Positions 34,207-42,145 of a DNA stretch of 49,810 nt are shown piece after piece. The notes beneath the pieces were generated by a model. That model was given only the letters and a program-made list of their open reading frames with translations, had not been told where the DNA came from and ran no database searches. The DNA comes from Cytophagales bacterium (GTDB lineage: Bacteria > Bacteroidota > Bacteroidia > Cytophagales > Cyclobacteriaceae), in NCBI GenBank assembly GCA_020403045.1, contig JADBYK010000094.1, positions 1 through 49,810 on the forward strand, written 5' to 3'. A program made the translations under genes and the position numbers. Within the stretch, counting starts at the first letter, position 1, and each line of letters opens with the position of its first letter.

Positions 34207-34844
34207 CTCAGTATTTCATTTATGCTTTAGGCTTTTTGGCACAGAGTCTTTTTGGCGCTCGCTCTATTGTGCAGTGGTATCTCTCGGAGCGCGAAGGCAA
34301 GGTGGTGTCGCCCACTTTGTTTTGGGTGTTTAGTCTTTCTGGATCTTCATTGTTTCTGCTTTATGGTTTAATCCGGCAAGATATCGTGATTTTGATTGGG
34401 CAATCAATCTCCTTCTACATCTATATTCGAAATCTTCAGTTGAAAAGGGTTTGGTCTAGGATCCCTTTGTTTTTTCAGCTTCTTTTTGTGGCCATTCCTC
34501 CATCTATTCTGCTTCTTTGGTTTCAGCAAGAATCTACTTTCGCGTTCAAAGCCGACTTGTCTTTTACATTTATGCTTGTTGGCATTGCTGGCCAGTTGCT
34601 ATTGAACTGTAGATACCTCTATCAATGGTATTTTTCTGAAAAAGCAAACGAGTCTGTTTTGCCGTTGGGTTTCTGGATAATCAGTCTTGCGGCTTCGGTA
34701 ATGGTTGTAGTATATTCTATCGCCCGACAGGAGCCGGTTCTGTTGGTGGCTCAATCGCTGGGCATCGTGGTTTATCTGCGCAATATCATTATCTACTCGA
34801 GAAGCACACCAAAGGGTCAAAGTCGGATAAACAATACCGGCTAA
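34203..34844 (+). CDS. Tandem LAB_N (lipid-A-disaccharide synthase N-terminal-like) membrane protein
   Basis: The protein of about 213 residues carries two copies of the LAB_N membrane motif without any glycosyltransferase part. Copy one is LGFLAQSLFGARSIVQWYLS followed by VVSPTLFWVFSLSGSSLFLLY. Copy two is GIAGQLLLNCRYLYQWYFSE followed by VLPLGFWIISLAASVMVVVY. Both keep the G-Q-R-QW-SE-FW spacing. LAB_N is known from the N-terminus of some LpxB proteins and from small membrane proteins near lipid glycosylation genes. The frame opens earlier, but ATG at 34203 overlapping the DMT stop is the natural start. Confidence 0.82.
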   Translation: MTQYFIYALGFLAQSLFGARSIVQWYLSEREGKVVSPTLFWVFSLSGSSLFLLYGLIRQDIVILIGQSISFYIYIRNLQLKRVWSRIPLFFQLLFVAIPPSILLLWFQQESTFAFKADLSFTFMLVGIAGQLLLNCRYLYQWYFSEKANESVLPLGFWIISLAASVMVVVYSIARQEPVLLVAQSLGIVVYLRNIIIYSRSTPKGQSRINNTG

Positions 34845-34921
34845 TAATCTCGAATTTTGACTTTTACCTTACTTGATGCTTGCCCCCTTGGCAAGAAGAA
34901 CTAATTTTGTCCTTAGTACCT

Positions 34922-36445
34922 ATGCAAATCCTAAACTCGATCCTCGCTTGGGTCATGAAAAAACGCATCCACCAGATGGAGCTTTTCATGAAATACCCCC
35001 ATGAAGTACAGGACGAAGTGCTTAAAAAACTAATTGCCTCTGGTCGCTATACCCAATTTGGACAGAAATATTCATTTGAAGATCTGGTCAATTATGAGGA
35101 TTTCAAAAAGCGCGTGCCTGTACATACCTATGAGCAACTCTATCCCTACATCGAGAGGTTGCTGCATGGCGAACAGAATATTTTGTGGCCATCAGAGGTG
35201 AAGTGGTTCGCCAAATCCAGTGGTACTACAAATGCGAGAAGCAAGTTCATCCCCGTTACTTCCGAGGCATTAGAAGATTGCCATTTCAAGGGGGGGAAAG
35301 ATCTTTACTCTATTTTCATTAACAACTATCCAAACACAAAAATATTTTCAGGCAAGGGGCTGGCCATTGGCGGAAGCTGTCGGGTAAACGAGTATGATCC
35401 TACCTCTACCTCTAGATATGGCGATGTCTCAGCGGTCATTATGCAAAATCTTCCTCCTTGGGCGGAGTTTATTCGAACGCCAAGTTTGGAAGTGGCCCTG
35501 ATGGACAATTGGGAAGAGAAGATTGAAAAACTGGCTCGCGAAACGGCACGTGTAGACGTAACTCAAATTGCAGGGGTTCCTACATGGACGGTCTTGTTGC
35601 TGCAATACATACTGGAGCTCGAAAAAAAGCAGTCTATGCTGGAAATCTGGCCGAATTTGGAAGTATTCTTTCATGGAGCTGTCGCTTTTAAGCCGTACAA
35701 GAATTTATTCAAATCACTTATTCCCGGAGATCAAATGAAGTACTGGGAAACCTATAATGCCAGCGAGGGGTTTTTTGGAATTCAAGACCGGAAAGATTCA
35801 GAAGATCTTTTATTAATGCTTGACTACGGAGTGTTCTATGAGTTCATTCCTATGGAGGAAGTAGACAAGGAATTCCCAGACGCGATCAGTTTGCAAGATG
35901 TGGAGATCGGCAGAAACTATGCAATGGTTATTACGACCAATGCGGGGCTATGGAGATATAACATAGGTGACACCATCAAATTCACCAGCACCTCCCCCTA
36001 TCGCATCCGAATATCAGGACGAACGAAGCACTTTATCAATGCATTTGGAGAAGAGGTTATTATTGAAAACGCGGAAACGGCCATAACCCGTGCCTGTGAG
36101 CAAACGGGTGCCGTTATCGATAACTTTACTGCCGCCCCCATCTATTTAGAAAAATCGAAAAGAGGCGGTCATGAGTGGATCATTGAATTTAGAACTCAGC
36201 CTACAAGTATCAGTGAGTTTACCGAAGTGTTAGATCAAACGCTTCGAAAAGTCAATTCAGACTACGATGCCAAGCGAGCGCATGACATTGCATTGGTAGC
36301 CCCCAAAATTCACAGTGTTTCTGAAGGCACCTTTTATAATTGGATGAAAAAGCGAGGAAAACTAGGGGGACAAAATAAAGTCCCTAGGTTAAGTAATTCA
36401 CGTGAATTTGTGGATGATATTTTGGCGATGGTGGCGGAAAAATAA
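34922..36445 (+). CDS. GH3 auxin-responsive-promoter family protein (adenylating enzyme-like)
   Basis: The protein of about 507 residues belongs to the GH3 branch of adenylate-forming enzymes, which in plants conjugate amino acids to hormones. The ATP-binding P-loop-like motif is FAKSSGTTNARSKFIPVT. The acyl/adenylate motif is YNASEGFFGIQD, followed by GLWRYNIGDTIKFTS and the hinge-lysine-like GRTKHFINAFGEE. The bacterial role is unknown and no hormone link is implied. The frame extends upstream to TTG at 34880, but ATG at 34922 gives the N-terminus MQILNSILAWVMKKR, which fits the family. It stands between the LAB_N gene and a convergent lipoprotein gene. Confidence 0.86.
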   Translation: MQILNSILAWVMKKRIHQMELFMKYPHEVQDEVLKKLIASGRYTQFGQKYSFEDLVNYEDFKKRVPVHTYEQLYPYIERLLHGEQNILWPSEVKWFAKSSGTTNARSKFIPVTSEALEDCHFKGGKDLYSIFINNYPNTKIFSGKGLAIGGSCRVNEYDPTSTSRYGDVSAVIMQNLPPWAEFIRTPSLEVALMDNWEEKIEKLARETARVDVTQIAGVPTWTVLLLQYILELEKKQSMLEIWPNLEVFFHGAVAFKPYKNLFKSLIPGDQMKYWETYNASEGFFGIQDRKDSEDLLLMLDYGVFYEFIPMEEVDKEFPDAISLQDVEIGRNYAMVITTNAGLWRYNIGDTIKFTSTSPYRIRISGRTKHFINAFGEEVIIENAETAITRACEQTGAVIDNFTAAPIYLEKSKRGGHEWIIEFRTQPTSISEFTEVLDQTLRKVNSDYDAKRAHDIALVAPKIHSVSEGTFYNWMKKRGKLGGQNKVPRLSNSREFVDDILAMVAEK

Positions 36446-36447
36446 CT

Positions 36448-36813
36448 TCAGTTTTCATTCGCTGGGCTAATCTCTTCAATACAGGTAACTTTAACCACCG
36501 GCCCTGCCATACAAACGCTGGCTGATTCTGCCAACTCGTATCCGATCTTTACTTTTTTGCCTGCTTCAAAAACAAAGTCGAGCAAAGGATCTTTTGGCAT
36601 CTCTCTTGGCAACGGTGGCGTTCCACCGTCATATAAGCGAAGTGGCTCCAGGCGTGTACCGTCTTCTAGTTCAAAAACAAAACCACAGCCATCTAAACCA
36701 GTAAGGTCTCGCACTGTGGCTTGTGTTGTACACCCTGCCTTTTGAATTCCTTCCTCCTTTTTGCAAGAAGAAAAAGTCAGAATAAAGAGCAAAATCAATC
36801 CAATCTTATACAT
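36448..36813 (-). CDS. Small Cys-containing lipoprotein of unknown function
   Basis: The protein of about 121 residues has a lipoprotein signal ending LTFSSC. It contains several cysteines after the lipobox (GCTTQ, DGCGFVF, SVCMAG, VTCIEE), which may form disulfides. The ORF extends upstream to TTG at 36882, but ATG at 36813 directly gives the signal peptide and is preferred. It is the last gene of a minus-strand group after the S41 protease (about 65-nt gap). It is convergent with the GH3-like gene, with only two nucleotides between stops. I recognise no family. Confidence 0.72.
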   Translation of the reverse strand: MYKIGLILLFILTFSSCKKEEGIQKAGCTTQATVRDLTGLDGCGFVFELEDGTRLEPLRLYDGGTPPLPREMPKDPLLDFVFEAGKKVKIGYELAESASVCMAGPVVKVTCIEEISPANEN

Positions 36814-36878
36814 AACTCCAGCATTTTTGATTTTAGACACCTTTAAACGGCAAAGGTTGGAATGAGACACCAAAAAAT

Positions 36879-38279
36879 TCAATCGCGGAAAGAGTTGGAC
36901 TCAATGATCAAATTAGAATTTCGGCATTTTAAATCATACGAGTGACCAAGAGATACGCCCCAATTTCCTTCTGCGACAGCCACCCTCCCGCTGTTAGTAA
37001 TGTTCTGGATGGCAAGACTCAATAACTTCTCACCTGTGTCGCCCAAAGGAAGCTGCGCGCCATTGTCGGCATCTACGATGTTAGGGGTAAACCCATTTCC
37101 ATAGTCAGATTGATCAAGACTATTGAACGATTTAACAATAATAGGTTGCATTCCCCATTTGTTCTTTGGATCATTCGCTTTATAAATCGTTGTAGAACCA
37201 ACGTTTTTTCCTGCTGTTGTTGCGCCAATCAAGTACACATCCATAAAAGGGCGCAGCCCATTGATTAACAACTCGCTGGCAGATGCGCTTCGCGTTCCAG
37301 TCAAAACATACACGCGGTTGTTTCGTAGCATTGATCCCACATTCTGAGATTTGCTTTTGAACCTTGTCAATAAAAACTCTGAACCATATCTAGGATCGTT
37401 CAAGATTTGAGCGGTGAGTGTGCTATTGTATTGCCTTTTGGCAAAAACCTTTGAGGCATCAACTCCCTTACCAATCAAACTCGCCAAATTGACTGTGGCT
37501 GTCTCCGCTCCTCCGCTATTAAAACGCAAATCCAAAACAAGATCTGTTATACCTGCTGCCTTGAACCGCGCGAAAACTGCATCCATCTCATCATTGTATT
37601 GCGTACTGGTTGCCGTTGGTCCTGTTGAAAACAAATTATAGACATAATAGCCGATTTTTCTGTTGTTCAAGGTAATCACTTTATCCAAGAAATTTGGATT
37701 CTCTGCATACTCCACAGTCGTTAACGATAAGGTTTTTGGCGCTCCTACCGCATTTGTGGAAAAGTTGTAGGGACGATAGGTAATCGAGTGAGGCTCGCTA
37801 ATCGCCTGTAGCAGTGTCTGATAATTTTCGATTGTAATCTGTGTGTTGTTGATTTGGTCGATCACATCCCCACGATTTAGTCCCGCAACTTCGGCTGGAG
37901 ATCCCTTTTTTATGTACAGAATCTGCGCCAAAACATTGTTGTTTGTTGAGCTGGCACGATAGAGTGCAAATTCATAGCCTGCTTCTTTAGTGACTCCTTG
38001 CAAAGAATTAAGCAGCTCCTGATAGTTATCCTGAATCCAGGAAAAACGATCATCTGGTTTTGTCAGCAGCGACTCAAAAAATTTATCGGGTGACAGGGCT
38101 TTATTTGGCGAGGCCGGGATTCTATCTGTCCAGAAATACACTTCTTTCATGTTATCCTGAATCCAAGAGTTGACGTAGTCAAACTCACCAGGTTTCACTT
38201 CGTCTTTCGAACATGACGCCAATGATCCTATCACTACTACTAGTGCTGTGCTGAGCAAAAATGGAAATATCCTTTTCAT
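36879..38279 (-). CDS. S41 family C-terminal processing protease, lipoprotein
   Basis: The 466-residue lipoprotein (lipobox SLASC, Cys23) has an N-terminal helical cap, a PDZ domain (about 95-165, with GSPAEVAGLNRGDVIDQING-type sequence) and an S41 protease domain. Catalytic Ser333 lies in TRSASASELL and Lys358 in ATTAGKNVG. The 25-residue spacing equals that of the Prc/CtpA Ser-Lys dyad. It probably cleaves protein C-termini at the periplasmic face of a membrane. It starts one nucleotide after the stop of the upstream plug-like protein, so they form an operon. The C-terminal tail beyond the S41 fold is about 60 residues. Confidence 0.9.
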   Translation of the reverse strand: MKRIFPFLLSTALVVVIGSLASCSKDEVKPGEFDYVNSWIQDNMKEVYFWTDRIPASPNKALSPDKFFESLLTKPDDRFSWIQDNYQELLNSLQGVTKEAGYEFALYRASSTNNNVLAQILYIKKGSPAEVAGLNRGDVIDQINNTQITIENYQTLLQAISEPHSITYRPYNFSTNAVGAPKTLSLTTVEYAENPNFLDKVITLNNRKIGYYVYNLFSTGPTATSTQYNDEMDAVFARFKAAGITDLVLDLRFNSGGAETATVNLASLIGKGVDASKVFAKRQYNSTLTAQILNDPRYGSEFLLTRFKSKSQNVGSMLRNNRVYVLTGTRSASASELLINGLRPFMDVYLIGATTAGKNVGSTTIYKANDPKNKWGMQPIIVKSFNSLDQSDYGNGFTPNIVDADNGAQLPLGDTGEKLLSLAIQNITNSGRVAVAEGNWGVSLGHSYDLKCRNSNLIIESNSFRD

Positions 38280-38280
38280 A

Positions 38281-38787
38281 TCACTGTTTTCTTTTCTTCG
38301 TAAGACTTATCACGTTTTCGGTTTGTTGAACCCTAAGAGGAACATTTTCAAATCTCTTTTTTCGAATGACTAACACATCGTAAAGTTTGACTGCAGAAAT
38401 AAAAAAGGTGCCGCATTTATTTGTTCTAGCTACTACTTTACCTTCACTTGATATAACCTCTACGCCACTGATTTTGTTTCCCTTTGGGTTTGTAACGATG
38501 CCATAGACAGGAATCTTTCCATCGCTGCTTACTAAATATACGCCTCCTTTTCCTCTGGGGCCAACCAACTCGATGGCTTGCTTTCCTTTGATATAGTCTA
38601 TCCTTTCAAATTCGGATAAGCGTAGCGTATCACGAACTGGTTTGCCGTTAATAAATATTACCGCACGGCTCTTTAACTGCACAGAATCGGTTTCTGATTG
38701 TGCGAAGCACGCTCTACTAATTCCTAAAAGAAAACCGCTTAAAAACCCAATACGAAGCATCATGTTCTTCATAACTCTAAAATTCAT
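38281..38787 (-). CDS. Exported protein with a plug-like segment and a carboxypeptidase-regulatory-like domain
   Basis: The 168-residue protein has a signal peptide (cleavage near CFAQ). It continues with IDYIKGKQAIELVGPRGKGG followed by VYLVSS, closely like the TonB-receptor plug or BlaR1-type motif (SIEVLKG... YG.RGANGVI.ITT). The C-terminal segment VYGIVTNPKGNKISGVEVIS with NKCGTFFIS is the beta-sandwich regulatory domain (CarboxypepD_reg-like). In SusC receptors these domains come in the reverse order and with a barrel; here they stand alone. ATG starts at 38787 and 38772 are both possible. It is the first gene of the S41 operon. Confidence 0.66.
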   Translation of the reverse strand: MNFRVMKNMMLRIGFLSGFLLGISRACFAQSETDSVQLKSRAVIFINGKPVRDTLRLSEFERIDYIKGKQAIELVGPRGKGGVYLVSSDGKIPVYGIVTNPKGNKISGVEVISSEGKVVARTNKCGTFFISAVKLYDVLVIRKKRFENVPLRVQQTENVISLTKKRKQ

Positions 38788-38850
38788 AAATTATTTTTAT
38801 ACCTTCCATTGTTGATCATGAATCCTTTCGATTTATTTTGAATATCCCCT

Positions 38851-39516
38851 GTGGAAGATACTGATATCGCAAAAAATGAAATCCAAATTGCTTTGCCACC
38901 CTGGCAACTGACAGGCAGCGGCTACATTCTTCTCTATCGCTTTACAAAAGCCTTTGTTGCCGAACACGGTTTTCTGGTTGATTTTCAAAAAGAAAAATTC
39001 GTTAGTGGCTGGGGAGCAGTGATGCTCGTAGACTATCAAACTTCTCCCGTTGGTCCTTACCACGAATTGCTATTTATTCCGGGGCTTTTTTCATTCAACA
39101 AGAAAAAGGTGTTCTCGATTTCAAAAATTTACGTCTCCACTCAAAATAGCGTCATCAATGGAATAGAAAACTGGGGCATTCCAAAAGAGTTGGCCGATTT
39201 TCGGTGGTCAAAAGAACGGAGTAGTGAACACATCGATATTAGGAAAAATGACGTGCCCTTTTTCCAGGCAGATTTTATCAGAAAAAACATCGGATTTCCT
39301 GTTTCAACAACTGTACTTCCACTTACGATTGTTCAGGCGAGCAACCGAGGTTTGATGGAAACGAAGCCCAAGAGCAGTGGTATGGCCTACTTGACAAGTC
39401 TTCGAAATGTAAAAGTCAAAAGTGAATTCTTTCCTGACTTGTCAAAAGTCAAGCCATTGCTTGCTATCCGAGTTGAGAACTTTAAAATGGAATTTCCTTT
39501 ACCAACTTTGGTATGA
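38851..39516 (+). CDS. Acetoacetate decarboxylase-like (ADC superfamily) protein
   Basis: The 221-residue protein has the ADC/DUF2071-like beta fold signatures: LPPWQLTGSGYILLYRF at the N-terminus, GPYHELLFIPG with Glu72, and INGIENWGIPKELADFRW with Lys112. Lys112 is in the place of the Schiff-base lysine of acetoacetate decarboxylase. True decarboxylation is not certain, because this superfamily includes enzymes with other roles. The start is GTG at 38851, and no closer ATG exists. It overlaps the comF-like gene by ATGA. Confidence 0.72.
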   Translation: MEDTDIAKNEIQIALPPWQLTGSGYILLYRFTKAFVAEHGFLVDFQKEKFVSGWGAVMLVDYQTSPVGPYHELLFIPGLFSFNKKKVFSISKIYVSTQNSVINGIENWGIPKELADFRWSKERSSEHIDIRKNDVPFFQADFIRKNIGFPVSTTVLPLTIVQASNRGLMETKPKSSGMAYLTSLRNVKVKSEFFPDLSKVKPLLAIRVENFKMEFPLPTLV

Positions 39517-40247
39517 ATTTAAAAAATGAAAATCTAGCAGGCACAATGAATGGTGGACTCTTAGATATCGGTAGAGATTTTATTGGCCTCTTCTTTCCCA
39601 ACTATTGCTATGGATGTAAGCGATCATTGGTAAAAGGAGAAGACACCCTTTGCACGATCTGCCTGATTGATTTGCCAAAAACGAATTACCACTTGGTCAT
39701 TGATAATCCGATAAAAAGCCGTCTCACCGGGCGGTTGCCAATTGAACACGCAATAGCCTACTTAAAATTCAGAAAATCGGGTATCGTGCAGCATTTGCTC
39801 CATGAACTAAAGTATAACAATCACCCAGAGATTGGGGTCAAACTAGGATCTACCTATGGAAAAGAACTAGCCCAAGCAGGGTTTCAAAATGAATTTGATG
39901 TTATTATTCCCATCCCATTGCATACAGCTCGTTTGCGAAAAAGAGGATACAACCAGAGTGCAAAATTTGCAGAAGGCCTTAGTCATGGGTTGGGAGTTCC
40001 ATGGTCTGAAAGCATCTCCGTGCGAAAAAAAACTACGAGCACCCAAACCAAAAAATCAAAACAAGAGCGCTGGGAAAATGTGGAGGGAGCCTTTGGAATT
40101 CATTCTGCTGAAAAAATCGTTGGCCAACGGATTCTATTAGTGGATGATGTTGTGACAACTGGCGCGACATTGGAGGCCTGTGGCCAACATCTTATCAAGA
40201 ACCAATGTCGCTCTTTTAGTATTGCCTGCATTGCGGAAGCGCAATAA
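39513..40247 (+). CDS. ComF family protein (phosphoribosyltransferase fold)
   Basis: The 244-residue protein has an N-terminal zinc-ribbon-like set Cys32, Cys35, Cys47 and Cys50 (YCYGCK and LCTIC), the family motif IPIPLHTARLRKRGYNQ, and the PRPP loop ILLVDDVVTTGATLEACG with Asp211 and Asp212. ComF-type proteins take part in DNA uptake in some bacteria, but the biochemical role is often unclear. The start is ATG at 39513, overlapping the upstream stop. A terminator follows. Confidence 0.92.
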   Translation: MNLKNENLAGTMNGGLLDIGRDFIGLFFPNYCYGCKRSLVKGEDTLCTICLIDLPKTNYHLVIDNPIKSRLTGRLPIEHAIAYLKFRKSGIVQHLLHELKYNNHPEIGVKLGSTYGKELAQAGFQNEFDVIIPIPLHTARLRKRGYNQSAKFAEGLSHGLGVPWSESISVRKKTTSTQTKKSKQERWENVEGAFGIHSAEKIVGQRILLVDDVVTTGATLEACGQHLIKNQCRSFSIACIAEAQ

Positions 40248-40251
40248 AAAA

Positions 40252-40275
40252 ACCCTCTTAAGGGAGGGTCTTTTA
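40252..40275. terminator. Bidirectional terminator between comF-like and gldJ-like genes
   Basis: ACCCTC (40252-40257) pairs with GAGGGT (40264-40269). On the plus strand a T-rich run follows; on the minus strand the run of A before the stem reads as a T-run. It lies between convergent genes and can serve both. Confidence 0.85.
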
Positions 40276-40293
40276 TTAATGCATAAATTTTTG

Positions 40294-41631
40294 TTAGTAG
40301 TTTGAACCCGCGCGAATCATCGCGCAACGGAATCCAATGGTTGCAGTTGCCGAATCTTCATCCAAGAATCTGCGTGTTCCAGGAGACATCCAGTAAGCAA
40401 CGTCTTTCCACGAGCCGCCTTTGTAGACTCTAGCCTTGTCGCTTATAAGAGATACGAATTCATCTTCTCCTGTACCCTTTACATGCCTTTTTGTATATTT
40501 CTTTTCAATTTGGCGTTTGCCGTCTGCTCCATTTACAAATTCTCCATTTGCCCCCTTTACTGAGGCCGTATCCGTTTTATACTGAGGTTTATAGATTTGG
40601 CTACGATCCAAAAAGTCGTCTCTTCTTATCGGGTTCAAATCGTCAAAATCTTGGTGTGATAACGGACGGTAAACGTCCATGACCCACTCGCTAACATTCC
40701 CTGCCATATTGTATAAACCGTAGTCATTGGGCGGGTAGTCATATATATATGAAGTGATCAGGGCTCCGTCATTTAACCGGCCTGCTATACCGGCATAATC
40801 CCCACGTCCTCTTTTAAAGTTGGCCAAAAATGTACCCATTGCCTTTCCGTAGGGGTTTCTCAATGCATGCCCGTCCCAAGGGTAAAGCCGCTGGTGAGTT
40901 TGCATTTCGTCCAGCCATAAAGTTCCTATCATGCCCATTGCCGCATATTCCCATTCAGCTTCTGTGGGAAGCCGGAAAGCAGGAACAACATGACCCGATT
41001 CAAGAGGTACTTTTTCACCATCCTTATAACCAGCCTCCACAGCAAGCCTCTCATTGACTTTAGTGGTTCGCCAGACTGCATAATTGTTTGCTTGGTTCCA
41101 ATCAACCCCTACAACCGGAAAGAAACGGAACCCCGGGTAATGCAAATAATAATCGACATAAGGGTCGTTAAAGGCAAGTTTAGACCGCCAAACCAATGTA
41201 TCGGGCAAAGCGTTCTTATACTTTATTCCGTAGGGGGCGTCAGGACCCTGACCTTCTGGGTCCTTTTCCGTTTTCAAATAATGCAGGTATTCTAGCCAGT
41301 GAATGTTGGCTACTTCTGCTTCATCCATATAAAAAGACGCTACCGAAACTGTTCGTTCAACATTGTCGCGGGTAGCCATAATATCTTCTTCGAAGGAACC
41401 TAAAACTACTCTACCTCCTTGAATATACACCATATGAGGTAATTGATCCTGATCTTTGTAGGGGCCCACATCAAACAACTTTTCGTCTTTTTCACGGGCA
41501 TACTCCAAACCAGTGGCAGTACTCACTTGACCGGGGTTTTGAGACGTGGGAAATCCCCCTCGCTTCAAGAAGCAGGAGGAAAACAAAAATGACAGCGCAA
41601 CTACGAATAAAAGAGACTTGTAATACTTCAT
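40294..41631 (-). CDS. gldJ: GldJ-like gliding-motility lipoprotein (FGE-sulfatase/SUMF1 domain)
   Basis: The protein of about 445 residues has a lipoprotein signal (LFSSC, Cys20) and an FGE-sulfatase-like domain. Matching blocks are MVYIQGGRVVLGSF, SFYMDEAEVANIHWLEYL, LPDTLVWRSKLAFND, FPVVGVDWNQANNYAVWRT, FRLPTEAEWEYAAMG, NMAGNVSEWVMDVYRP and YKGGSWKDVAYW. The combination LPDTLVWR with FPVVGV fits GldJ better than GldK; both share the fold. GldJ stabilises gliding and type IX secretion components in Bacteroidota, and it is not an enzyme there. The ORF extends upstream to 41748, but ATG at 41631 gives the lipoprotein signal. No other gld gene is in the window. Confidence 0.8.
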   Translation of the reverse strand: MKYYKSLLFVVALSFLFSSCFLKRGGFPTSQNPGQVSTATGLEYAREKDEKLFDVGPYKDQDQLPHMVYIQGGRVVLGSFEEDIMATRDNVERTVSVASFYMDEAEVANIHWLEYLHYLKTEKDPEGQGPDAPYGIKYKNALPDTLVWRSKLAFNDPYVDYYLHYPGFRFFPVVGVDWNQANNYAVWRTTKVNERLAVEAGYKDGEKVPLESGHVVPAFRLPTEAEWEYAAMGMIGTLWLDEMQTHQRLYPWDGHALRNPYGKAMGTFLANFKRGRGDYAGIAGRLNDGALITSYIYDYPPNDYGLYNMAGNVSEWVMDVYRPLSHQDFDDLNPIRRDDFLDRSQIYKPQYKTDTASVKGANGEFVNGADGKRQIEKKYTKRHVKGTGEDEFVSLISDKARVYKGGSWKDVAYWMSPGTRRFLDEDSATATIGFRCAMIRAGSNY

Positions 41632-41809
41632 TTGCTTTACGTTATAGATCAAAGGAACCGCTAATATAATGAGATAAACACATGTTTTCCAAAGCGTAGC
41701 CATTTTTTGATAAATCCTTAATGGAGGTGAATTCCAACACTTTTCCAACTAACGGAGCCAAGTCGCAAATATTTTAAAGCCAAATTGGGATAGAAAATCT
41801 CCATTTGAA

Positions 41810-41817
41810 TAGCTTTG
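41810..41817 (+). promoter_or_regulatory. Candidate -7 promoter box (TAGCTTTG)
   Basis: TAGCTTTG fits TAnnTTTG and lies 22 nt before the small leader ORF at 41839. That ORF is itself preceded by the strong purine box AAAAAAGGTGGAGA. The -33 TTG at 41785 is a little too far away, so the promoter is only likely. Confidence 0.4.
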
Positions 41818-41838
41818 CAAGCAAAAAAGGTGGAGAAT

Positions 41839-41907
41839 ATGGCTGGAATTACACTGGCACGGTCTTTCCTTTCTAAACGCCAAAGCAATGAGTATGAGAA
41901 GCATTGA
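41839..41907 (+). CDS. Possible 22-codon leader ORF
   Basis: ATG at 41839 has a better purine-rich ribosome binding site (AAAGGTGGAGA) than the following gene. It encodes MAGITLARSFLSKRQSNEYE plus KH before a stop at 41905-41907. It overlaps the start of the next ORF (ATG at 41888 and 41894) in another frame, so it could couple translation to it. It may also be chance or the trace of an old frameshift in the 5' end of that gene. Confidence 0.35.
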   Translation: MAGITLARSFLSKRQSNEYEKH

Positions 41908-42145
41908 AGTTTTTAGGCTGTCGTCTTTTGAAAAAAAGTGTGATTTGGTGATTGCCGATTCCTACTACATCACCTCTCGCAAACTAGCGGACAAAAAAAT
42001 CTATCTTTATCATATTGGCGAGTTCTTTGTCGAAGTACATTACTCTTCTGTGGATAAGAGAGTGCTGATGATCAGCGCCTTTGACGATATTGCAGGAATG
42101 GAACCCTATGTCGAAAACGTTTCCTTGCGGGAATTGGCATTGTAA
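41888..42145 (+). CDS. Small protein of unknown function, opposite the mfd 3' end
   Basis: The 85-residue protein has a plausible globular sequence (FEKKCDLVIADSYYITSRKL, YLYHIGEFFVEVHYSS and LMISAFDDIAGMEPYVEN) and no signal peptide. It resembles small hypothetical proteins I associate with Cytophagales, but I cannot name a family. Its 3' end overlaps the convergent mfd gene by 40 nt. A promoter box and a short leader ORF precede it, which supports a real gene. M1 (41888) or M3 (41894) may be the start. Confidence 0.6.
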   Translation: MSMRSIEVFRLSSFEKKCDLVIADSYYITSRKLADKKIYLYHIGEFFVEVHYSSVDKRVLMISAFDDIAGMEPYVENVSLRELAL

